Assembly (NCBI GenBank): GCA_937908115.1
Contig: CALEQZ010000033.1
Coordinates: forward strand, 1 to 14,693
Source: an uncultured Alcaligenaceae bacterium
GTDB lineage: Bacteria; Pseudomonadota; Gammaproteobacteria; Burkholderiales; Burkholderiaceae_B
Length of the DNA stretch: 14,693 nt
Direction: 5' to 3'
The notes below the pieces were generated by a model. It worked only from the letters and a program-made list of their open reading frames with translations. It ran no database searches and had not been told where the DNA came from. Both the position numbers and the translations under genes were made by a program. This document shows positions 7,107 through 12,977 of this stretch, one piece after another; position 1 is the stretch's first letter, and each line of letters begins with the position of its first letter.

Positions 7107-8131
7107 CGTGCCTGCTGCTGTCGCTGGGCATGGCGGGCGCGTGGTATGTATGGGATGCGCGGGCCGTCGGTAATGACACTGTCCTCAATTGGGTGCTGCT
7201 TGCGCTGCTCGTGCTCGTGCCTTGCGCGCTGGTGACGGTGCTGGCGGGCAGCCTGCTTCGCGCCGAACCGGCCTTGCGGGCCATGCGCACCCCGCGCGGC
7301 CAAAGCGTCCTGTCCCAGGTGGCCGACAATGACGCGCTTGAAGACGACCTGCGCGATGCCATGCGCGGCAACGGCCAGCTGTACGTCCATTACCAGCCGA
7401 TCTTTCATGCCAGCACCCGCACCGTGGCCGGGTTCGAAGCGCTGGTGCGATGGAACCATCCCACCCGTGGCCCCGTGGCGCCCATGCAATTCATTCCGGT
7501 GGCCGAGCAGACCGAACTCATCGTGCCGCTGGGCGCCTGGGTGCTGGAGACGGCTTGTGCCGAGGCGGCGCGCTGGCCGGACTCCCGGTATCTCTCGGTC
7601 AACCTCTCGCCCATCCAGCTGGAAAAGGTCCACCTGGTGCGCGATGTGAAGGCCGCGCTGGAGCGCTCCGGCTTGCCCGCCGAGGGCCTGGAGCTGGAAG
7701 TCACCGAAGGGGTGCTGGTGGCCGCTGAAAGCGGCGAGATCGCGCGCCTGGCGGAGTTGCGGCGCAGCGGCGTGCGCGTGGCCATCGACGATTTCGGCAC
7801 CGGCTATTCCAGCCTGGGCTACTTGCACGAACTGCCCTTCGACACGATCAAGATCGACCGCTCGTTCGTGCGCAACCTGGAAAGCGACGCCAGGGCCCAG
7901 GCCATCATCGGCACCATCGTCGAACTGTCCAAGCGGCTGGGGCGGGAAATCGTCGCCGAAGGGGTCGAGACCGAGGAACAGTTCGCCATCCTCAATTCGC
8001 TGGACTGCCAGCGCGTGCAGGGCTGGCTGCTGGGCAAGCCCATGCCGGCCGAAGAAATCGAAAAGCGCTTTCTGGGCGGCGGCGAGCCGAAGTTCGGCGA
8101 CTCGCCCTGGACCGAGGCGGCCGGCGCCTAG
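7058..8131 (+). CDS. EAL-domain cyclic-di-GMP phosphodiesterase, membrane-anchored (5' end uncertain, frameshifted)
   Basis: The open frame carries two transmembrane helices, from about 7112 to 7150 and from 7190 to 7255, then a linker and a complete EAL domain from about 7380 to 8080. EAL proteins hydrolyse c-di-GMP to pGpG. The catalytic and metal-binding set is present: EAL within GFEALVRW (Glu codon at 7436), Asn in NLSP (7601), the two Glu of ELEVTE (7697-7708), the Asp pair of DDFGTG (7787-7792), Lys in IKIDR, Glu in VAEGVE and Gln in QGWLLGKP. The domain should therefore be active. No GGDEF domain is seen. The start given is the TTG at the frame limit; GTG 7097 and ATG 7130 are alternatives. 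The natural N-terminus is probably the segment at 6984-7106 in another frame. It follows fliE, so it probably affects motility. Its stop interlocks with the convergent gene at 8128. Confidence 0.85.
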   Translation: MAADPACTAIAGRVRGACLLLSLGMAGAWYVWDARAVGNDTVLNWVLLALLVLVPCALVTVLAGSLLRAEPALRAMRTPRGQSVLSQVADNDALEDDLRDAMRGNGQLYVHYQPIFHASTRTVAGFEALVRWNHPTRGPVAPMQFIPVAEQTELIVPLGAWVLETACAEAARWPDSRYLSVNLSPIQLEKVHLVRDVKAALERSGLPAEGLELEVTEGVLVAAESGEIARLAELRRSGVRVAIDDFGTGYSSLGYLHELPFDTIKIDRSFVRNLESDARAQAIIGTIVELSKRLGREIVAEGVETEEQFAILNSLDCQRVQGWLLGKPMPAEEIEKRFLGGGEPKFGDSPWTEAAGA

Positions 8132-8436
8132 CGATCGTCGCGCGAGCGCTCGAGCCGCCAGACGATTTTCTGCAGCTGCGATTGGCGGCGCTTGTCCAGC
8201 CCGACGAATACGCCGCCCAGGTGGCTAAGCGGCTGTGGCCGGCCCGGGACCGCCGCTTGCCCCGCAGCGGACCGTTCGCCGCCGGCGTCGGCGGGGGCAG
8301 CGTCGTCCTGACGCCCCAGCGCATAGGCGTTGCGCACGCCGATCAGGCTGTCGGCGTGCTGGAGTTCGAACAGGGCGGCGCGGATGTCGTCCGGCGAGGT
8401 CAGCGTGAACTCGGGTTCCGTCTCGGGCGCGTGCAT
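8128..8436 (-). CDS. Small protein resembling an internally deleted YcgR/PilZ flagellar brake protein
   Basis: The product is 102 aa. The first 30 or so residues (FTLTSPDDIRAALFELQHAD) look like the start of a YcgR N-terminal domain. The last 35 (GGVFVGLDKRRQSQLQKIVW, then RLERSR) look like the closing helix of a PilZ domain. Between them lies an Ala/Gly/Pro-rich stretch (about 36-66) with neither the RxxxR nor the DxSxxG c-di-GMP-binding motif. A full YcgR is about 240-260 aa, so I infer a large in-frame internal deletion; loss of c-di-GMP binding would follow. The start is supported by AGGA at 8443-8446, six bases before the ATG, and the gene lies 8 bp after the FlhB-like gene. Its stop shares the CTAG at 8128-8131 with the convergent EAL gene. 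It could instead be an unrelated small protein. Confidence 0.55.
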   Translation of the reverse strand: MHAPETEPEFTLTSPDDIRAALFELQHADSLIGVRNAYALGRQDDAAPADAGGERSAAGQAAVPGRPQPLSHLGGVFVGLDKRRQSQLQKIVWRLERSRDDR

Positions 8437-8444
8437 GGAAGTTC

Positions 8445-8768
8445 CTAGATTGAAGGCGGTTCGGCCGGCGCTTGGCCGGCTTCCAGCCGGTACAGCCAGG
8501 CCAGCAGCTCGGCCACGGCCAGGTAGAGCTGCGGCGGAATGTGGGCGTCGAGGTCGACCTGCATCAGCAGGCTGACCAGCTCGGGCGATTCGTGCACGTA
8601 AAGGCCATGCTCGCGCGCGGTGCGCACGATGGTGTCGGCCAGTATCCCGTAGCCCTTGGCCACGACGCGGGGCGCGACATCGCCAGTGCCGTACGATAGC
8701 GCCACGGCCGAGTGGCGGGGGCGGTTGCCGGGATCGTAGGGCGAGCCGGTGCAGGCGGGCGTGTTCAT
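8445..8768 (-). CDS. Stand-alone FlhB C-terminal-domain protein (FlhX-like, EscU/YscU/HrcU family)
   Basis: The product is 107 aa with no transmembrane segment. From residue 18 it reads like the part of FlhB that follows the autocleavage site: HSAVALSY, then APRVVAKGYGILADTI, AREHGLYVHESPELVSLLM, IPPQLYLAVAELLAWLYRL. The NPTH cleavage motif is replaced by RPRH, so there is nothing to cleave. Full-length FlhB (about 380 aa with four transmembrane helices) must be encoded elsewhere. Paralogues of this type, for example FlhX in Helicobacter, can stand in for the cleaved C-terminal fragment of FlhB. The ATG at 8768 overlaps the stop of the FliK-like gene as ATGA, so the pair is translationally coupled, which suggests a joint role in substrate switching. 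The exact function is not known to me. Confidence 0.85.
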   Translation of the reverse strand: MNTPACTGSPYDPGNRPRHSAVALSYGTGDVAPRVVAKGYGILADTIVRTAREHGLYVHESPELVSLLMQVDLDAHIPPQLYLAVAELLAWLYRLEAGQAPAEPPSI

Positions 8769-10066
8769 GGCTGTCCAGGGCGGTCGTCGCTGACCGAAAG
8801 CTGCTCGAGGGCGAAGCCGGCCGCGCCGTAACGCTCGCGCAGTTCGCCGGCGTGCTCCTGCAGGACGTCGGCGCTGTCGGGCGCGGCCAGGCGCATGACG
8901 AGGCGGTTGCCGGCCAGGCTGATCGCGGCGCGGACTTCGCCCAGGCGCGGCAGCGTCAAGGTGAGCCGGGTCGCCCAGGCCGGGATCTCCGCGTCGCCGG
9001 CCGCGGCCTGGCCGCCGTCGCGTCCGACCTCCCACCACATGGGCGCGCCGGGCCAGGCTTCGCCGCGCCAGGCGAAGACTTGGTTGGCCAGCACTTCGAG
9101 TTGTTGGCGCACGAGCAGCGCTGCATCCGGATGCAGGCCGGCGCCGGCCAGTCCGTGCCATCCCGGCTGGCCGGCTGGCGCAGGGGTCGGCTGGGAGGCG
9201 GCGCCGGCCGACGCGCCAGTTGCGGGCGGGTTTGCTTCGCTGTCTGCGCCGGTCGGGTGCGAAGCCGACGGCGATGCCTGTTGTGACACGGATGCCGCCC
9301 GGGGCGGTTGCCCGGGATCCCCGGCCGCCAGCCGGGCCTGCGGCTCGTTGGCCAACTGGCCGGCCGTGCGCTTGCCGAAGGCCAGCCCCGCCAGGTGCGA
9401 TTCGTAGAACATGCCGCTGGCATCGAGCGCGCTGGCCAGCGCGCGCGCAAGTAGCACCGGGGCGGGTGTCGGCCCGGCGGCCGGACCGGCTGCGTGCGCG
9501 GCCGCACCGGCGGCGGGGACATGGCTGCGCGCGGCCGCCGGGCCGAGCGAGGCCGCCTGCCCGGATGCGCCCGCCAGGGGGTGGCTGCGGGCCGCTTGCG
9601 CACCAGCGGCTTGTCCCGTGTCGGCCCGGGCAGCTGCAGGATGGTGCCCGGGCGGCGTCCACAGCGGCTGGCGTCCTTGGGCGGGCGGGGCCGGCTCCGG
9701 AAACCGGGCCAGCAGGGCGAGGATGATGCGGGCGGCCGGCCCCAGGCTGGTCGGCGCCGAGGCCGTCGATTCGGTCGAGACGAGCCGGCCGCGCGCGGCC
9801 AGCGCCAGCGCCGTTTCCACGCGGGCGTCCTTGACGGCACCGCGCGGATCGCGCGCAAGCTGCTGTCGGGCGCGCTCGACCGAATGGCGGGGATCGCGCA
9901 CGGTCGACGTGTCGGTGGCATCGGTCGAAGGCGCCGGGCCGGCCTGCGTGACGGCGTTGGTGCGGGTGCGGGCGACCAGTTCGGCATGCTGTGCCATCGT
10001 CGTGCCCAGCACGGCGTCCAGGCGCTGGACCAGCAGGGTCCCGAGGGCGGACTGCCCCATGCTCAT
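8765..10066 (-). CDS. Second FliK-family flagellar hook-length control-like protein
   Basis: The product is 433 aa. After an Ala/Pro-rich N-terminal part comes a block at about 204-246 with GMFYESHLAGLAFGKR, a disordered stretch at about 248-300, and a FliK C-terminal (Flg_hook) type domain at about 360-425: WATRLTLTLPRLGEVRAAIS, then LAGNRLVMRLAAP and LRERYGAAGF. It is distinct from the fliK at the left end of the window. The ATG at 10066 overlaps the fliT stop as ATGA, and its own stop overlaps the FlhB-like gene in the same way. FliK C-terminal domains work by contacting FlhB, so coupling to a stand-alone FlhB C-terminal domain is suggestive. It may tune the hook-to-filament switch or control another export step; its real role is unknown to me. 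Confidence 0.82.
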   Translation of the reverse strand: MSMGQSALGTLLVQRLDAVLGTTMAQHAELVARTRTNAVTQAGPAPSTDATDTSTVRDPRHSVERARQQLARDPRGAVKDARVETALALAARGRLVSTESTASAPTSLGPAARIILALLARFPEPAPPAQGRQPLWTPPGHHPAAARADTGQAAGAQAARSHPLAGASGQAASLGPAAARSHVPAAGAAAHAAGPAAGPTPAPVLLARALASALDASGMFYESHLAGLAFGKRTAGQLANEPQARLAAGDPGQPPRAASVSQQASPSASHPTGADSEANPPATGASAGAASQPTPAPAGQPGWHGLAGAGLHPDAALLVRQQLEVLANQVFAWRGEAWPGAPMWWEVGRDGGQAAAGDAEIPAWATRLTLTLPRLGEVRAAISLAGNRLVMRLAAPDSADVLQEHAGELRERYGAAGFALEQLSVSDDRPGQP

Positions 10067-10404
10067 CGCCGGTCGTCAGGCATGCGGTAGGCCTGCAGCA
10101 GCGATTGCTGGCGTTTCATCCGTCCCAGCAGCTCGCCCAGGCGCGCCAATTGTGGGATGGCCAGGTCGCGGGTGGCCGCGTCGCTTTCGAGGATGCGCAC
10201 CAGCAGATCGTGCTTGGCCACGCGTTCGGCCTGACCCAACGGCGCGGAGCCGGGATCGCGCGTGCGCAGCTGCTCGACCAGTTCGCAGTATTGCTGCCCC
10301 AGCAATAGCACTTCCCCCCAGTCGCCTTTGCGTGCCGCGCCCAGCATGGCCTCGGTCACCTCCGCGATCTGCTCGTAGTGGCGCAATTTGGTGGATGTCG
10401 GCAT
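10063..10404 (-). CDS. fliT: Flagellar protein FliT (cap chaperone)
   Basis: FliT is a small helical export chaperone for the filament cap FliD. In enterobacteria it also binds FlhDC and lowers class 2 transcription when free. The product is 113 aa, all alpha-helical and charged, including HYEQIAEVTEAMLGAARKGD near the start and a C-terminal helix ending in MKRQQSLLQAYR. That fits FliT, which is poorly conserved in sequence. Position supports it: it lies 69 bp after fliS, the usual fliD-fliS-fliT order. The ATG at 10404 has only a weak ribosome-binding site. The stop overlaps the next gene by 4 bp. Given the FlhDC-like boxes elsewhere in the window, the FliT-FlhDC feedback could operate here, but that is inference. 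Confidence 0.87.
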   Translation of the reverse strand: MPTSTKLRHYEQIAEVTEAMLGAARKGDWGEVLLLGQQYCELVEQLRTRDPGSAPLGQAERVAKHDLLVRILESDAATRDLAIPQLARLGELLGRMKRQQSLLQAYRMPDDRR

Positions 10405-10473
10405 TCTAGGCTCGTTGGACGCTGCCTGGGCAAATAGGGATCATGCGACCGGGGAGGGCAGCGGGGCGGAGGG

Positions 10474-10893
10474 TTATGCGGGCGGGGACGTGACCGGATC
10501 GGCCGCTTCACGCCAGGCCGAACCGATCTCGGCCAACAGGCGGTCGGCAGGGTCCAGCCGCTGCGGGTCATTGTTGAGATTGGCGAGTAGCAGGTGGCGG
10601 ATGACCAGGTCGTAGACCGCGGCAAGGTTGGCGGCCAGCTCGCCGCCGGCCTTCATGTCCAGGCTGGCCTTCAGGCCGGTTTCGACGATGTCTATGGCCT
10701 TGGAAATGGCCGCCCCGCGGGCGGCGGTATTGCCTTGCTCGAAATGCAGCCGCGCCTGGCCGATGGCCGCGCGGGCGCCGTCGAAAAGCAGGGAGATCAG
10801 CCGCTGCGGCGAGGCGCTCATGACCTGGGTTTCCAACCCGATGCTTGCATAGGAGCGCGCGGCCCCCATGCTACGGCGCGCGGCGTATGTCAT
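10474..10893 (-). CDS. fliS: Flagellar secretion chaperone FliS
   Basis: FliS binds the C-terminal helix of flagellin in the cytoplasm, prevents early polymerisation and delivers it to FlhA. The product is 139 aa, the usual size. It has the family signature YASIGLETQVMSASPQRLIS near residues 15-34, followed by LLFDGA and the helical bundle, including KAIDIVETGLKASLDMK and a typical LAAVYDLVIRHLLLANL segment before an Ala/Pro tail. The ATG at 10893 lies one base after the fliD stop (TGACATG), so it probably depends on ribosomes finishing fliD. A purine-rich AGAAGG near the fliD end can serve as the binding site. No flagellin gene lies in the window. Confidence 0.96.
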   Translation of the reverse strand: MTYAARRSMGAARSYASIGLETQVMSASPQRLISLLFDGARAAIGQARLHFEQGNTAARGAAISKAIDIVETGLKASLDMKAGGELAANLAAVYDLVIRHLLLANLNNDPQRLDPADRLLAEIGSAWREAADPVTSPPA

Positions 10894-10894
10894 G

Positions 10895-12256
10895 TCATTT
10901 GCCTTCTTTGCCGATGTTGCCCAACATCTGCAGTTGCTGCGTGAGATAGGAGCTCAGGCTGTTCATCTGGGCGACCATGCTGTCGAGCTGGATGAACTGC
11001 TTGCGATACATCTCGATGCTGGCCGCGATGCGGTCCTCGGCGCTGGCGTACTGCTCGTCCAGGGTCTTGAGCGTGGCTTGCTGGCCGGCCGTGGCGGTGT
11101 CGATCATGCCCTTGTTGCGCAGGATGGGGTCGGTCACCGACGCGATGCGCTCGGCCACGCCGCCTTCGGCGACAAAGAGGTTGGCCACCGCCTGCGGGTC
11201 GTTGGCCAGCGCGTCGTCCAGCTTGGCGGAATCGATCTTGAGCTGGCCGGTCTTGGGGTCGGTGGTGATACCCAGCTGCGACAGGGTGGCGATGCCGTTG
11301 CCGCCAACCACGGTATTCATGATGCTGCGCACGCTGCTCTGCACGGAGCGCGCGACGGCGTCGCCGCTGAGCACGCTGCCGACCTGGGTGTCGGCGTTGT
11401 AGGTGGTCAGGTTTGCGATCGTGCTCTGGACGGCGTTGTAGGCGTCGACGAAGCCCTGGATGGCGGTGCGCGCAGCCGACGTATCGCGGCTGACGGTCAG
11501 CGTGGCGGGCTCACTGGTGACCTTGGTCAATGTCAGCGTCACGCCTTCGATCACGTCCTTGATGGTATTGCTGCCGCTGACGATTTGCACGCCGTTGATG
11601 GTCAGCTCGGCGTTCTTGGCGGCGGTGACGTCCAGGTTGGCAAAGCCGAGCAGGTCGGCCAGGTCGTCGTTGCCCTCGACGGTGATGTCCTGGACCGAAG
11701 CGGCTTCGCCACTTTCGGCGGCGGTCAGCATCAGCCGGTAGGGCGCATCCGGGTTGCCGTCGTTGATGATGGTGGCCTTGATCCCGAGATCGCTTTCGTT
11801 GATGGCCTCCATGATGCCGGAAAGCGACGTGTCCTTGCCGGTCAGGTCGATTTCGGTGACCTCGCCGTCGATCGTCACCTTGATGATGCCGCCCGAGCCG
11901 ATGGCTTCGTCGCGGTCGGCCACGCCCTGGGCCACCATGGTCTGGTGGGTAGCCAGCTGCCCGACTTCGATGACATAGCTGCCGGCGATGGCCGAGGCGT
12001 TGGACGTCGCGGCCAGGGCGTCGCCCGTGACGGTGGCCTTGGTGGCGGTGTACGTCTGCGCCTCGGCAAGCTTCTTGCCCGCGGACTGCAGCTTTTCGAC
12101 CGCGCTCTTGATCATGCCGTACGCGGAGATGCGGCTCTTGGCGAGCGTTTGCTTGTCCTCGATCAGGCCAAGCGGCACGCGCGCATTCGCTTCCAGGTCG
12201 GCGAGCAGTTGATCCAGCGGCAGGCCGCTGCCGACGCCGATGGCGGAAATGGGCAT
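10895..12256 (-). CDS. fliD: Flagellar hook-associated protein 2 (filament cap) FliD
   Basis: FliD forms the pentameric cap at the filament tip under which flagellin subunits fold. The product is 453 aa, near the E. coli length of 468. The N-terminal region begins ISAIGVGSGLPLDQLLADL and continues through a helical part with an SRISAYGMIKSAVEKLQS stretch. The central, exposed domain spans about 90-270. The C-terminal FliD_C region includes TLTVSRDT, FVDAYNAVQSTIANLT, LSQLGITTDPKTGQLKID and a closing coiled coil with YRKQFIQLDSMVAQMNSLSS. The start at 12256 has a strong AGGAG seven bases upstream. The composition is less GC-biased in amino acids than its neighbours because the protein is rich in Thr/Ser/Ile/Asp, as expected for a secreted filament protein. 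It heads fliD-fliS-fliT. Confidence 0.97.
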   Translation of the reverse strand: MPISAIGVGSGLPLDQLLADLEANARVPLGLIEDKQTLAKSRISAYGMIKSAVEKLQSAGKKLAEAQTYTATKATVTGDALAATSNASAIAGSYVIEVGQLATHQTMVAQGVADRDEAIGSGGIIKVTIDGEVTEIDLTGKDTSLSGIMEAINESDLGIKATIINDGNPDAPYRLMLTAAESGEAASVQDITVEGNDDLADLLGFANLDVTAAKNAELTINGVQIVSGSNTIKDVIEGVTLTLTKVTSEPATLTVSRDTSAARTAIQGFVDAYNAVQSTIANLTTYNADTQVGSVLSGDAVARSVQSSVRSIMNTVVGGNGIATLSQLGITTDPKTGQLKIDSAKLDDALANDPQAVANLFVAEGGVAERIASVTDPILRNKGMIDTATAGQQATLKTLDEQYASAEDRIAASIEMYRKQFIQLDSMVAQMNSLSSYLTQQLQMLGNIGKEGK

Positions 12257-12263
12257 GAGATAT

Positions 12264-12268
12264 CTCCT
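12264..12268 (-). promoter_or_regulatory. Ribosome binding site of fliD
   Basis: On the minus strand AGGAG stands seven bases before the ATG at 12256 (AGGAGATATCTCATG). It is a strong, well-spaced Shine-Dalgarno that fixes the start. Confidence 0.8.
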
Positions 12269-12278
12269 ATACGACCGA

Positions 12279-12287
12279 ATTATCGAA
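12279..12287 (-). promoter_or_regulatory. Putative fliD promoter -10 (sigma-28 or class 2)
   Basis: The minus strand reads TTCGATAAT. TTCGATAA matches the sigma-28 -10 GCCGATAA at six of eight places, but the expected TAAA at -35 is poor. The overlapping GATAAT matches the sigma-70 -10 at five of six and lies 20 bp from a degenerate FlhDC-like site (12305-12346). Enterobacterial fliD has both promoter types, so a composite is plausible. The leader would be about 20 nt. Confidence 0.4.
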
Positions 12288-12304
12288 AATTCTTAGTTGT
12301 GGCT

Positions 12305-12346
12305 ATCCGGCGGGCAGCGGGCACAATCCCGGCTATTTCGTCGATT
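12305..12346 (-). promoter_or_regulatory. Degenerate FlhDC-like box upstream of fliD
   Basis: On the minus strand a good left half, AATCG-ACG-AAATAGCC (12346-12331), is followed after 11 bp by a weak right half beginning CGCTGCCC (12319-12312). The left half matches 11 of 13 consensus positions and the right half only about 7 of 13. The 20-bp distance to the GATAAT element equals that in the fliF promoter. Support is moderate to low, because only one half-site is convincing. Confidence 0.35.
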
Positions 12347-12378
12347 CGCGTGTAGCGGCCGCCCGCACGCTGATCTTC

Positions 12379-12756
12379 TCAGGCGCTGGTGGTGACCGCC
12401 TGGCCCTGCAAGTTGACGAGCATCTTGGCGATCCGAAGGATGACCTCGTTGGGGATGGTGCGCACCACATCGCCAGTCTCGGTGTCGATGATGGATACCA
12501 CCACGCGCTTGACTTCCGGATCGATGTCAAAGCGCAGGCTGGTCGACCAGGCCTGCATACTGCGGTTGATTTCCTCGAGCGCCTTTTCCAGCGGCAGGGG
12601 GCTGCCCTGACGGGACTGTTCCGACGTGGCGCTGCCCGTGTCGCCCTGGCTGGCCGCTTGGGCCGCAGGGGTCACGGACACCGAGGGTTCCGGCAGGGGG
12701 GCGGCCGGAACGGCAATGGCCGCATGGGGGGCCGGGTTCAGCGGGCTGATCGCCAT
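12379..12756 (-). CDS. flaG: Flagellar protein FlaG
   Basis: The product is 125 aa. The N-terminal half is Ala/Pro/Ser-rich and likely disordered. The C-terminal half (about 55-120) is the FlaG domain: LEKALEEINRSMQAWSTSLR, FDIDPEVKRVVVSIIDTETG, then DVVRTIPNEVILRIAKML. In other bacteria FlaG affects filament length or stability; its mechanism is not settled. The ATG at 12756 is preferred over the GTG at 12780 because GGAG stands six bases before it and eight residues of extension add nothing recognisable. A sigma-28-type promoter lies upstream at 12829-12855. fliD starts 122 bp downstream on the same strand with its own candidate promoter. No hairpin with a T run ends flaG, so read-through into fliD is likely. 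Confidence 0.93.
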   Translation of the reverse strand: MAISPLNPAPHAAIAVPAAPLPEPSVSVTPAAQAASQGDTGSATSEQSRQGSPLPLEKALEEINRSMQAWSTSLRFDIDPEVKRVVVSIIDTETGDVVRTIPNEVILRIAKMLVNLQGQAVTTSA

Positions 12757-12762
12757 GATTCG

Positions 12763-12766
12763 CTCC
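12763..12766 (-). promoter_or_regulatory. Ribosome binding site that decides the flaG start
   Basis: GGAG on the minus strand lies six bases before the ATG at 12756. No comparable site precedes the upstream GTG at 12780, so the shorter protein is the likely product. Confidence 0.65.
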
Positions 12767-12828
12767 AGTTTCGTAGGCACGCGCCATGCCCGCGGCAGCG
12801 GACGCTGGGATTGGGATCTTCGGCTACC

Positions 12829-12855
12829 ATAACGGCACGACCGGGGCTGGCTTTA
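12829..12855 (-). promoter_or_regulatory. Putative sigma-28 (FliA) promoter of flaG
   Basis: On the minus strand TAAAG (12855-12851) provides an exact -35. After exactly 15 bp from TAAA comes GCCGTTAT (12836-12829), six of eight matches to the sigma-28 -10 GCCGATAA. This is the class 3 flagellar promoter layout. Transcription would begin near 12822, leaving a leader of about 65 nt before flaG. Confidence 0.6.
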
Positions 12856-12907
12856 GGGTGGGGCGCCCGGCGGCTTGCCGGGCCCTGCGGCGGGCTGGGC
12901 CGCTGGC

Positions 12908-12916
12908 TGCTACACT
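12908..12916 (+). promoter_or_regulatory. Putative extended -10 promoter of folC
   Basis: TGC-TACACT is an extended -10 (TGn followed by four of six matches to TATAAT). No -35 hexamer is visible at the usual distance. Transcription would start near 12923, about 55 nt before folC. It lies in the 221-bp gap that also holds the divergent flaG promoter. Confidence 0.45.
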
Positions 12917-12977
12917 TTCGCGCCTTGCCGATCCGCGCCGTGCGGCGCGGCATGACCGGACCGTCCGCCATCCGCCT

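Noticed and set aside
10868..12355. A 495-codon open frame on the plus strand opposite fliD
   Set aside because: It is antisense to a well-recognised FliD, has no recognisable domain and shows the Asp/Gly/Val/His-rich composition typical of shadow frames in GC-rich DNA.
12340..12375. GC-rich palindrome (GCGGCCGC) after flaG as a terminator
   Set aside because: It is short and followed by no T tract on the minus strand. Read-through into fliD seems likely.
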